Assembly (NCBI RefSeq): GCF_000165425.1
Contig: NW_001799588.1
Span: 66,920 to 130,919 of the forward strand
Direction of reading: 5' to 3'
From: Paramecium tetraurelia
Taxonomy: Eukaryota; Ciliophora; Oligohymenophorea; Peniculida; Parameciidae
Length of the DNA stretch: 64,000 nt
Notes under the pieces: model-generated
Database searches by the model: none
Told to the model about the DNA's origin: nothing
Seen by the model: the letters and a program-made list of their open reading frames with translations, nothing else
Translations under genes and position numbers: made by a program
Shown: positions 12,998 through 25,300 of the stretch, piece after piece
Position numbering within the stretch: the first letter of the stretch is position 1
Layout of the letters: every line of letters begins with the position of its first letter

Positions 12998-13146
12998 AAC
13001 TTTATTCAATTTTGAATATATAATTATAATAATTATTTTACAATTAATTTATCTATGTGAAGTAATCTTTTCAACTTGTTAATTTATTAACATAAAATAA
13101 TCCTATATTTATACAAATTTTAATTAAAACAGCAATAATAATTAAT

Positions 13147-14404
13147 TCATTTTTGAACTCTACTTAAAAGAGTGTTAGATCTTAAATATTTGTTCTCAGA
13201 ATCTTCAACAGATGTCTAAAATCTCCTATTTAAGTCATTAAAAAAACTGTGATCTCTTTTTCTCTCTCCATTGATTTCCCTTCCTACAAATTAACTGGAT
13301 TTAGTAGAATGAGTTTTATTGGTATCTTAAAGGATTTGCTTTTTCAATATCATGTATTCTTCTAATATATTTTTAAGCCATTTCCAACATTCTTTCAAAC
13401 TATTTAATTTAATATTAATTTACCTTGGTTTAACTTAAGCTTGACTCAATGTACAGTTCATCACCATATCGACAATACATTCAACAAATTTATTGATCTA
13501 ATGTTGGTCATACTAATTCAATTGAGGAGATTTCTCTCTTAACACAACAGACTTGTATTATTTACTAATGTTTTCCTTAGAATTCTTTCTTGATAATTAG
13601 ACCTAAAAACTATAGTAGTAATGAGTTACATCATGTTATAATTTATTTATATAAGATTCTTGGTTTTGTATGTATTATTGTAACTCATAAATTTTGGTTT
13701 AATTTATTTAATGTTATTCTTCATATTTTATCTTTGATTACTATATATAAATGAAGTAGGAATTACCTCATTAATTGATTCAGCTACTTTTTATTGATGT
13801 TGTTATTAAAATAGCTTTTGCTCATATTCAAATATTTTAGTTTTTAGAGTAGAATTTTCTTTTTCGAATTATCCAAGACTTTTTAAACTCTTATGGTATT
13901 GTTGTTCTGATTAATTAATCTAGAATTCTAGATCTTCTATTTTTAATAAATGTTATTTTGATGCTGAATTTGTTTGCAATTAATTCATTGATTAATCTTC
14001 ACTAATATTCAGATGAAATTTACATCATCATTTGCTAATTTAATTTCAAATTCTCATTCTATTCTTATAACCATACTTAATAATGCTCTAATTGTTCTAT
14101 TCTCTTATCTTTTTCTTTCAACATTTATAATAATTATTTATGTTCTTGATCTTAAACATCATCAATTTAAACTTGATTGCATTTTTTAATGAATACATTT
14201 CCTTAATCTTTCTTTGTTTCTAAATAACTCTAAAGAATTTAATCATTAAATTCATACTCCTTAATCATTTGACAATTTACTATAACTACATAATACATCC
14301 TCATCCGTTGTTAATCTAATTTATTTATCCCATGAATATTAACTTATAGATAAGAGTAAAGCTTAACTTAATTCTTGTTTCTCAGGAGTTTTTTACATAC
14401 TCAT
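13147..14404 (-). CDS. Coiled-coil protein with conserved tail
   Basis: 393 residues after introns 14230..14257 (28 nt), 14002..14023 (22 nt) and 13741..13766 (26 nt); all three splices restore frame. It has a coiled coil from about residue 60 (LLQMLKEKDKRIEQLEHYQ), then a non-helical C-terminal part with a Trp/Cys cluster (LKECWKWLKNILEEYMILK) and an Arg-rich end. Function unknown; with its neighbours it suggests a run of cytoskeletal-type genes. Confidence 0.78.
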
Positions 14405-14443
14405 AATATTTATATTTCAAAATTTAATAATTATTAACGTTTA

Positions 14444-14936
14444 TCATATAATAAATCTATAACCATAACTCTTCAATGTTTAACTATTTTCTATTTCAAC
14501 TTTTGTATTTATAATATTAATATCTATCTACTTTTATTCAAAATATCTCATTATTTAACTGCATTTACTTCATCCATCTATATAATATAACTCACTTTTA
14601 CTTATATTAATTAGATGATACGAACCATATAATTTATAGTTAATTGAAGTTACTTCAACATAAAACTTTTGATAACTTAATCTAAACCATTTTTCAGAGT
14701 GCTTTTTAGTTGTCTAATTTTTGAAGTTTTAAAAAAACACTAAATTCTCTTGAGTATTTTCTACCTTCCTATAGTAAATACATTCTTACATCATTTGAAT
14801 TGTTCTGTCAAAAACAAAATTTAGAATTTCTTTGTATTAAAATCTCTATTTTATTACTATTAAATGAAGCTTCTTATTCCAAAATTAATTTTATATAATA
14901 ATAATAATAATCAGAACAAGAAGAATTCATATTCAT
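14444..14936 (-). CDS. Hypothetical protein, uncertain model
   Basis: A 145-residue model needs introns 14785..14815 (31 nt) and 14568..14591 (24 nt, AAG end). It is in frame and removes both TGA codons, but the introns are atypical and another frame is open near 14800. The product is Tyr/Asn-rich (MNMNSSCSDYYYYYIKL at the start). No family recognised. Confidence 0.35.
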
Positions 14937-15334
14937 CTCCGGTACTTAAAAATTTACACTTTGAAATTTTAGAAATCTGTCAAATATTTTTTTTAATTTA
15001 CTTACTTTGTTCATATGTAGATTATTTACATTAATTAGTGTGATTGATATTTATATATATTGATTTTTTTTTTGTTATAAAAAGGAAAAGACATAAATTT
15101 TGTTATTTAGATATCTGAAATTTAAGTAAGAAAACTACACCTGTTATATTTCTAGTATATTAAAATTTTATTTTTATGCCTTTTAAAACTTTATTCTATT
15201 TAGACCTTTATACTAATGTCACTTTCAGATTATTTTAGTATTTATTAATGAATGTCTATATCCAAATATTCAATTTATCAGAGATTTTATACTCATTGAT
15301 AGAATTTTGATTATATAAAAAGGAGTTGTCATGA
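14937..15334. promoter_or_regulatory. Divergent intergenic region
   Basis: Contains a T-rich run near 15060-15080. It lies between divergent genes; the missing first exon of the following GTPase gene may lie in it. Confidence 0.35.
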
Positions 15335-18187
15335 AGTTCTAAAAGTAATAATAATAAAAAGGATTAAGAATAACCAAATGAAGAGAAGTAAACAAGCATC
15401 ACAAAGCAAATCAACACTATTGATAACAACTTAAAAAAAATTCAAAATTCAATAATTGATAAGTCTCCTAAAATTTAACCAAAAAGCACAGTGAGTATAT
15501 TTTTAGGGTACTTTGAAAATAAATTTGATTCCTTCTATAGTCATTTTGAAAATAAAGAAGTCATGTTACGTAATGACTACTTTAAGTTAGTCAAAATAGA
15601 AAAAAAAGGAAAAATTAGTTATTTGTTAAATTTCCCTTTGATCTTATTATATGATGATGAAAATGATGAAAAAATAGCCTAGAATTTATGCATTTCAAAA
15701 ATTTATGCTGAAATTGCATTAAAAGAAATGGAAACCTGTTATTTCTATTTAATTTTAGATATTTCATAATTAACAGGAGATGATGATAAGGGAAAGTTAG
15801 ATAATATTGTTTAACATTCAATTTTTAGATTTGGATCTTTTTATTTCGAAGAAAATTACTTTTTCTTTCTAAGATATCGACAAGATGATAAGTGGGATTA
15901 CCACTAATTTTCAAAATAGTTTGCATTATTTACTTATTTTTCAAAGAATCAATAATTGGAAATTTAAACTTATAGTTAAAATGAAATCTTGAAGACAATA
16001 TTTAAATCTAATAATCACACATATGTAAAGAAAGGGTAATCAGAAGATGCCATTAATTATGGAAAAATGATGGCATATTTAGAAAAAAATTTACAGCTTT
16101 TAAAGGAATAGTTTAATGAAGATCTTTAACAATTTTAAATGCTTCTCCTTCGCTTATAATAAATGCCAATCATCAAAAATAATTTCGAAGTTGTCTAGGA
16201 AATTGGAAAATATTTAAATGATTTACAAAAAGGTTTCATGAATGAAAAGAATCTTCTAACTGATAATGCTTCACAAATTGTTGAGGTTTACGAATTTATT
16301 AATAAAGTGAATTAAGAGTAAAATGCTTAAGATATAAATAACAGATAAAAAAATTCATTTAGTCCTTTAATGACACAATTTAAGGAGGAAGTTAAAATTT
16401 AAAAATTAATAGTTTAACCATTATTAAGTGATGAAGAAATTAATAAACTTAAGGGCATAATTTAATTTTTCAAAAAATATCATAATAACAAATTAAAAAA
16501 TGAGAAAATACGTGAAGTGTAGAAATTAACATTAAATCTTAAATAATGGTGTGCGAATTGTAATGATACCTTAGAAAATACGTTATACGAGCTAAAATAT
16601 ATTACCTCAAGAATTTAAGATGGACCAAAAAATGAAATTGAAAATGGAATCTATTTTATCGGTATAACAAAAGTAGGAAAATCGACCATTATTAATTCAC
16701 TTCTTATTCCAGATAACATTATTTAAGATCATTTTGTTTCATAAAAATGCTATGGAATTAATACGGAGACAAAATTTGCGATTGGTAAAGGTGGAGTTAG
16801 TGAAACATAACATATCAATGGAGTATACATTGGCAAAAAAGAGGAATTTAATTAAATCTTTGATTAGAATGAAAAACATGTTTTTAGTGTTGAAGAAATA
16901 TTAGACTAGGAATAAATTTAAAAATGTAAAATACCTAAAAAATATTTCGTTTTCGATTGCCCAGGGTTTGATGATAATTGTAATGAATTAATGAGAATAG
17001 CCCACAGAATTAGCTTATATAATTATTTCAAAAATACAAAAAATATAATTGTATTTTTTGTCATTGATATTTCTCAATAATCAATTGAATATATTAAGAA
17101 TACTTTTGATCCAATAACATAACTTTTAAAAGACAAAAATGATTTAGTATCTCATTTTGACAAATGGACAAATATAATTCTAACAAAAGCAAAGAAAGGA
17201 TAAAGATAATCATATCTTGACAATTGGTAGTAAGTGTATAAAGGGTATTTGGATGAAAATTATAGTTTTTATAAAAGATTATTTGAGAACAGATGTGTAG
17301 AATTTGAAAAACCAAAGACACAAGATATTGAACAAATTATTCAAAGTTTAACAAATTAAATTATCAAAATGTCATCTTCGTAACTTCAATCAAATCAAGC
17401 CTTTACACCAAAATTTCAGGGTGTCCTTGATCCTAAAGTATAGTCGCTTTATGAACATTGCATACCTAAGTTTAAATAAAAGTTAGAGAGTATTCTAAAT
17501 TTCTTTCTAGAGGATTTAGATGAGTATATATTGGAAAGTAGTGATAATTTAGAAATAAAGAAAGAAAAATTAGAAAAAATATAAAGCATTTTGTTAGATT
17601 AAAATACAAAGCAAATGATTAACTTAATAACGTATAATAACTGTGAAATCATTCTTAAGGAGCTATCAAACTGGGTTAATGGTAATCCTTACTTACAAAA
17701 GAATGACATTTTCATACAATAATACATAGAAGATATGGAATCTATTTTAAAAATATCAAAATATTGCTAAAAAATTAAGTAAATAGCACCGTTTGAGATT
17801 AAAATTGATAATCTTGTTAAAAAGATTAAAACTATAATTCTATAAATTCAAGAAACCATTTAATATTATTAAAATTGGAAATATGCTGGGGGTGCTGCAT
17901 GTTTTCTATCAGGAATAATGACTTGTGGTACATCCCTTGCGTTATTTGAAGTTTAAGCTTTGGCAGCTTTGGCTAGGCAATTTTTTTTAACAAGAGGTGC
18001 CTTGTGGTTCACAACAGTAAGCTCTGGATCTTTTACTGCAGGCACTGGTTATGTTACGGTTATTATTGATACTTGGAAAAATTAACATTTGAAGAAGAAA
18101 TATTAAGATGAATTGAAAAAATAGAAAAGTTTACAATAAGAATATTAATAGAAGGTTGATTTATTATAATCCTAATATTAAGTTTGA
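15335..18187 (+). CDS. Large GTPase-domain protein with C-terminal hydrophobic region; start unresolved
   Basis: Open for 950 residues to TGA at 18185 with no intron needed. A G domain occupies about residues 435-680. G1 is GITKVGKSTI near residue 442, G3 DCPGFDDN near 541 and G4 LTKAKKG near 615. Before it are about 430 residues of largely helical sequence. After it come a helical segment, then hydrophobic stretches around residues 850-910 (CFLSGIMTCGTSLALF; FTAGTGYVTVIID) and a Lys/Gln-rich tail. G domain, helical bundle and membrane-inserting segments recall dynamin-like or immunity-type GTPases, but I cannot place it. The start is a problem: a TGA at 15332 precedes the frame, the ATG at 15331 is in another frame, and the first in-frame ATG is at 15561. 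A 5' exon may be missing. Confidence 0.75.
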
Positions 18188-18645
18188 AGATGAGTGAAGC
18201 AAAAATTTAAGATAATGATATTTTATTTTATTCAAAATTATTCCATTTATAAACCCTTCGATAATTTAACAAAGTTCCTTTTAAAAGTGATATCAAACTT
18301 CAAATTCATTTAAATCAAATGATATTTAGAAATTAATTAATCATATAAATTTCTCAATTTCACAGAATTTTGAATAAGCTATTTTAAATTTCTAAATAAG
18401 CATTCATCTAAAATTATTATTAATTAATTATTTTTACATTATCAAAGAAAGATAGCTATATATTAATATATTTGATTGTCTATTTTGATTATTTCAATTT
18501 ATTAGATTTGGTTTGATGAAACTACTTTAAAAGGTTCTTAATACTGAGATGGCTGCAATATTATGATGATGAAAATCAATATGTATTCAAAAATCTACTA
18601 TAATAATTATTTCAATACTTATTGTTTTTAGTATTAATAGCAAAG
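18188..18645. other. Intergenic
   Basis: 458 bp, AT-rich. A short ATG-led frame ends in TGA just before the next gene. Nothing convincing. Confidence 0.4.
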
Positions 18646-19179
18646 ATGAAAAAAAAGAACTTTGATGATGATATCAGATTCAAGGTCAAATAGAGATATG
18701 CAACAATATCAGAATGGGCATTTAAGACAATCGAATCTGAAAGAGTACCAGAATCAAGAGCCAAGTCATTATATAGTGGGCCTGTAAAAGTTCCAAATCA
18801 AGCGATGTATTTATTGCATAACCCGTAACATCAAATAAGTATACTTAGATTTAAGAGTATTGATAAAAAGAAACCCAGACTTGCTATCTCTCAATAATCT
18901 ACTATATAGCAATCATCAAAAATTTATAGAAAATTCATTGACCCAAATTAGATTACCAGATCGCTTGATTACTCTGATTTAGCAGATTCTTAAACAAATA
19001 CAACAAAGAAAAAGGTGCTGTAAAATCAAAGACTCAAAAAATAATTTTAAGTAATTCATAATCGGATGAAATTAATTTTGGATTCCTACAAAAATAGAGA
19101 ACGAGTTCTGTTGAAGTATATTGCCTCTTTGCAACAGGAGATTATTGCTCTCAAATAAACTCGGTATTAAACAATATGA
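18646..19179 (+). CDS. Hypothetical basic protein with C-terminal helix
   Basis: 177 residues in one exon, from MKKKNFDDDIRFKVKQRYA to a predicted leucine-rich helix (VLLKYIASLQQEIIALKQ). Rich in Lys, Ser and Gln. No domain known. It is 56 bp upstream of the next plus-strand gene. Confidence 0.65.
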
Positions 19180-19235
19180 ATATTATTTATTTTCTTGCTT
19201 TGCTTTTTATTAAATTCACAAATTTGGAATTATTT

Positions 19236-20387
19236 ATGTCCGAAAGCATCAAAAGAAATGCCAAATCATTTACACCTTACATAGCAAAACCTTCCGATAT
19301 TCCCTCAGTTGAAGCATCTATTGATCCCCTTAGATAGTTTAGACCGCTGATGAGAGTTCAAACTTCAACAGACCCTTAGGTCTAATAGATGTCAACTGAT
19401 CAGCCATTTTAAACAAACTTATTTTACAATCCTCCATTCACTTCCTTCGATATTTCGTAAAGAGTATCATTGGATGGAACTAATGATTACTTGTTAAATC
19501 ATTCAAAAATTGTAGGACCTCTTGTTAATAGTTCTCTTGATAGTAAATCAATGTAAAAGTAACATGAAGTCTTGCAATCTCAAAGTCGTTTTTTCGCTTC
19601 GATGATGCCAATCTTCTATAACTCACCTATGCAATCTTGCTATCCTTATTTACATTAGCAATGCCAAAATGATCTGCCACGCCATTCAAATAACAGCTTG
19701 GATAAATAGGTTAAAATCAACAAAATCAATATGACCTAACCATACATTGTGAATCCATCCTCTTTACAATAACCATAATAAGTGTAATCCTAGATGCATT
19801 TCAATACAGAAGATAAGTGGTTAGGTGATGTTAGCTCTTGTCAAAGTTTGTTTGTAAAGAAAGAGGAGGATGATTAGAGTAAACCAAAGGAGACCAGAAA
19901 TGAATAAAAATTAGCTAAACGCATTAGAAAGAGAATTCCAGTTGAAGAGAGTTCGGATTCATTCAGAGTCAATCGAAAGAAAAAGGGACCCAAGGTCAAT
20001 GATACCAAAAATATAACCAAAAATTTTTCAAAAGCAATCATCTCTTACATCATAAACGAAAAAGAACTTATTTAAAAATTCATGACAAATGAACAGTATG
20101 ATGGTTTCATTACTTTATTAAAGAATAAAAAGAATTAAATGACAAATATCAAATAACTTCGAGACTTGTGGGTAGACACAGGTAGAAATCCAGAATTTAA
20201 TAAAGTTTTTAGAATAATCAGGTATTTTTAAATATATATTTATAGTCAATACTTTCTAAAATGTTAGGCTGTTCCATACGTTTACAATTCAAGAATATCA
20301 AACACAGCTTGGCATCTCAAATATAGATATAACTTACTGAGAGCCGTAAGAGAACCAGAAAACTTTAAATTTATTAAAGATATTTGA
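19236..20387 (+). CDS. Hypothetical protein with conserved C-terminal module
   Basis: 375 residues after one 24-nt intron (20222..20245). The first half is Ser/Gln/Asn-rich and probably disordered. Around residues 225-260 is a basic cluster (LAKRIRKRIPVEES; NRKKKGPKV) that could be a nuclear localisation signal. The C-terminal 130 residues look folded (FITLLKNKKNQMTNIKQLRD; WHLKYRYNLLRAVREPENF). The layout resembles a regulatory nuclear protein, but this is inference only. Confidence 0.7.
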
Positions 20388-20639
20388 TTTATCTTGATTA
20401 AATTAATTAAGATTATATTATTATATAACTAAAATTGATCTAAAAAAATAAAATTTCAAATACAAAACTAATCGCATCATCTCAATCCTTCTTGGTTTTT
20501 CTCATCACTTTGAAAATACCCTATCTTCAATGATTAACTGTAAATCTATCAGTCATATAACTAAAACTACTTATTTCTATAAATTGATCAACCTATTTTT
20601 TTAAGAGAATATATGTAGACATTTTCATTAAAATAATAC

Positions 20640-21430
20640 ATGATTGAAAATTTTATTGAAGTGCTTAATAAATGTAGGTGGTTATAGGAAGATCCAGTTT
20701 TAAAATAAAATAAAATCCAATTAATATAAAGCATTACAAATTATTTATATTAATACATCAACCTCTTACTTAATGGTTCAAAATCTAAATCCAAAACTAA
20801 TATGATAATATTATTAGTAAGAATTTCAAATTACTTGATTACTCTTATAGAACTTCATATTTAGACTCTAATTATCAAAATAAATTTACATTGATATATT
20901 TTTAGACTCCCAATATAATCCTTCAAAATAAGGCAGAGGGTTCATAATTGATGATTTTTTCAGATTAAATTGATCATAAACAAAATTTTCGGTTATATTG
21001 AAATTAAAAATGCAGTAAATATTTTAAATAAATTTTCCTGATATCTCATTAATTTTAATTATTCTTAATAGTTCAAAGAGAATTGTTTTATCAAATTATA
21101 ATAAATATAAGCATAATATTGCTAAGTCGTAATATGATTTATTGTTAATTTGATTAAACTATTCATTTCAATACAATCATCTAATTTATATAATAAGTTG
21201 AAGGTATTTCTGAAAAATCTAATTCACATTTGATTGAAGAGTCAACATGAGAATTTTAAAAATAGTTCGACCATTTTATCAATCAACTTATATATTGATA
21301 AAACATAATAATAAGAGCAGCTATTTGAAAACCGTAGTTCCAATTAAATTCTAGTGATTGATAATTTCCTTATTCATTCTCATATATATTGGTTGATTTA
21401 ATTCCCTTTTTAGTCGAATTAAGAGGAATA
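20640..21430 (+). other. Coding-like region with broken frames (gene remnant or unresolved gene)
   Basis: Starts with a good frame from ATG 20640 (MIENFIEVLNKCRWLQEDPV). A 34-nt intron beginning at a GTAAG near 20818 would extend it to a TGA at 20971. Three further stretches in other frames look coding (IINKIFGYIEIKNAVNIL; HFNTIIQFIQQVEGISEKSN; STILSINLYIDKTQQQEQLF) but I find no set of short introns that joins them. Either the gene structure is unusual or this is a decayed gene. Confidence 0.35.
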
Positions 21431-21501
21431 GAACACACAATGGGAAGTGCTTTAGGGCTTAGTAATGAATTTAAGAATTTATAAATTTCATAAAAATATT
21501 T

Positions 21502-22171
21502 ATGTGTTGTGGAGATAATTAACCAAAGAATCAACCCAAGACAGGAATCAAAACAAAATCAAATAATCCTGGATAAAAAAAGGATATCAAAGTTGTAATG
21601 CTTGGGGATAAGGCTGTAGGAAAGAGCTCCATTGCAACAAGATTCTGTTTTGATAAGGTATGTAAACCCATTAAAATATAATAGTTTCAATCAGAATATG
21701 AAATTACGATAGGAGGCGTGTATAATAGTGTTGAATTAACAGTGAAGGGTATTTTAAATAGCTTAATAATGGATAGGTTAGAACTTAAAGATCCATTTGT
21801 GGGATACTGCAGGAGAAGAGAAATTTAGATCTCTACTTTCCCTGTATTATAGAGATGCAAATATAGCTGTTATTGTGTATGACATCACACAAAGTGAATC
21901 CTTTTAATCGGTTTCAACTTGGCTGAAGGAATTGGAAGAAAAGATCTAAAAGGATGGTAAGAATGACTTCCATAATTGAGGAATGGCTCTGGCTTTAGTG
22001 GGCAATAAGTGCGATTGCTTGGAATCGGAAAGAAAAGTGTCAAAAGCTATGGCTGTTGATTTTGCAAAGTAGAATGGTATGATATTCTATGAAACTTCTG
22101 CCAAAACAGGAGAAGGTGTAAAGAATTTATTTTAACATTTAATTGAGACATATGTAACAGAGAATATGTGA
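21502..22171 (+). CDS. Rab-type small GTPase
   Basis: 196 residues after introns 21658..21684 (27 nt), 21749..21776 (28 nt) and 21957..21980 (24 nt). All G motifs are intact: GDKAVGKSS (P-loop, about residue 35), a switch I region with [21 protein letters not shown] and ETSAK. This is a vesicle-traffic Rab of the Rab5/21/22-like type by general pattern. It has two oddities. The N-terminus begins MCCGDN, and the C-terminus ends VTENM without the usual CC, CxC or CaaX prenylation cysteines. Membrane attachment may therefore be by N-terminal palmitoylation, unless a further exon adds a tail. Confidence 0.93.
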
Positions 22172-22358
22172 ATATTAATCTTAAATATAATTTGCATTCC
22201 TACTGTATATTTAAATAGATATATTATATCAATCTTCTCTATCTCATTTAATTAACTAAGCATTAAACACCAAACCATCTGTTTTATGCTAACATTTATT
22301 AATTGTCAAATGTTTAATTCTTATTAATTTAATTATTTGTAGCTTACAAATTAAAACG

Positions 22359-25300
22359 ATGTAGCAATTGAAAAAAGAAGAAGGAGACCAATTCGTCAAC
22401 AAATTCGTCCGAACTATGTTATAAATTAACGATTAGTTTTATTGCTATGAACCCATAAAAATATTTCTATTCATGTTGAGTATGAGCTAAACCATATTTT
22501 ACCTCTAATTTCAAACCTATGAGTTGTGTTAGAATAACTTTGATGAAATAAGTTAAAGCAAGAAGATTCTCTATATAATTAGACCTGAGTTAATATTACT
22601 TAAATATTTGAATGATGAAATGCTATTTGCCACACCTTACATTTTAGTTTTATTGATACTAATCATGAAAATCGTAACCTGCCTAAATATTCACAATTAA
22701 CATTTAAGATATGCTAAAAGATGGAATAAAACGACGCATTTATAAATGATAATAATCAATATTATCTCGTTTTACTAGCAGTTATTTCATGCTGTATTAC
22801 ATTACCCTCTGCAAACTCTTGTTATTTGTGCTATTAGTAAAGCATTGTAACATATTTAAAATTAAAACTCTAATTACATAGCTTCATTGGTTTTTTGCGT
22901 TATTATATTTTTGCTTTTGGAAGCTGAATCAATATCATTAATATTTATTTGTAGAAAATCTACAACATTATAAATTTTCGCTTTTGAATAATTTCTGATG
23001 TCAACTTTTGATTTTATAATATATGCCTTGCAAATATCATAAATTATCATTTTTGGAATTTCAGGTCAAAATATTGTGGTGATTTATGCGCAACAGTTTC
23101 TTATAATTTGTATTGCAATTCTGAAAATTTTAAATTAATTGCACTACCAAGGTTACATCTATCAACATCAAAGATACCTCCTTTACATTATTAATTCTGT
23201 TATCCTTATGTATTCTCTCTTTTAATTAATTGATCTTTCAAACAATGCAATTTTGATTTGGCCATTGTTCACAAGTGTGGTAATCTATGCCGATCGTCAA
23301 TTCTAATATAATAGTATTTATTCCTTATTCCTTGAAAACTCAACGAACCTCAAATATTATGTCCATCAACTCATGAAGATATCTAATAATTGCTATTAAG
23401 ATGAGATTCTTCCTATTCAATATACTATAATTTGGATACAACATAAACTTAAGTGCAAAGATACTACATGCTTATGCAAGGAATTAATATAGAAAGTCTT
23501 GAATCCTTCTCAAACAAATATCATAACAGAGCCAATTTTCAACTCCTTTGTTTACACCAAAATTAATCACATTAAAAAACTTATTTATTCTAATTAAAAT
23601 AAAAATAAAGTTGATGCTGCTTTTTATGAAATTGTGTAAGCCACTCTCTTTATGAGATCCGGTTTCATTTTGATGGCAATCAAAAATTATAATAAAATTT
23701 TATTTTAAGCTAACGATTTACATAGAAGGAGAGTGATTTCATAAGAAAAACCACTTATTTCATAAAGGAGAGCCAAGAAAAGTTTGATTGATTCATAATT
23801 ATAGGAGATAATCAATAACCAATAGAAAAAGGGTGAAAAGTATGAAGTTTAAAGCAAAAACTATCAAATATCTAATCTTGAGATTATTAAAATTAAATAC
23901 AGAATAACTTAGGCATAAATGAATTTGAATGAAAATTTTAGTTCTTACGTATGTAATCCATAATAACATCAAATGTCTGATTGCATATTCTATTACTTAC
24001 TGAACGAGTTTGATTTGAACACAGTAATTTAGAAGATAATTAATTTAATTAAAATGAAAACGGAATTTTATTGCTACCTATTAAATTCAGAAAATTTAAA
24101 GGGTAATCATGTTTTTAATTCAATATCAAAATTCTCTAAAAACGTTAATTGTATTGAAGATATACTCTTAAAGAATTATAATAAATACGCTAGTGCTAAA
24201 CTGAGGCACTTAATAATCTTCTTTTATTCCAAGATATACAATAGTTATTTGAAGGCCATAAAATTTAAATAAATTAATAACATCTAACATGAAAAATTAA
24301 TTTATAGAAATCAAACAATAGATTTTTACTCTGATAAAATTGGATATGTTTTATTGTAATTATAAGATGATTTATAGAATTTGGTAATCAAGTAATATTC
24401 TAGTAATTTTTTAAAAATAATTAATAAATCAAACGATGAGAATAAGTTAAATTTCTATGATGTATTGCCTGATTTTATTAAAGATGCTCACCCAATTTTG
24501 GTTCAAAGATTTGTATAGACCGGTTAAGCTCGATTTTATAGAAGTTTGAGTTTGACATTTATTTAGTAAGATAATGGATTAGCTAAACAAATGGAGTAAA
24601 GTTTTGACACAATCACTCTTTTAAGTGATAACAAAATTGTTTTTGGTGCTGTGATTCAAGATGTTCTAGATTAGAAAGCATACTTGTTAGTAAATGTTAA
24701 TGGGAATCTTTCAGGAATGACTTTTATGTGTTTAAGAAAGCTTGGATTCACAGTTGAGCAGATTTCAAGTGTTAATAACTTCTATTAATTTTACGAATTA
24801 GAAATTAATTAAATAGTCCCTAATTTTAATAGATTAATTGAAACTGATTTTGAAGAATAAAAGTTTGATAACATAAGGATTATATTTCTTGATCTTTCTT
24901 CGAATAATTCTTTAGATGTGATAACTAAATCAACTTAATAAGGAAATCAATTATTATCTAAAGTTTGGTAGAATAGTAATTTGGTAAAAGAGTACTTAGT
25001 AGATTTATATATAATGAAGAGAAATGTGTTTGGGTTCTTTTATTACATCATTGAAATCGAATCCGCTTATTAAATTGATTATTCTCAATATAATAGAAAT
25101 CATAAATCACTTTTGTAAATTAGAGCCAGCAATGAATCAGCAGTCTTTGATATTGATTCTTTAATCCTCTCACTTTAAGACGTTAATTCAGAATTAGAAC
25201 CTGAATATTAAGAGTAAGAAGGAACGAAGAAAATTAAATAAGTTACAAAAAATGCAGAGTTTTAAGGAATACTATAAAAAGAGTAAATAAATCCAGATGA

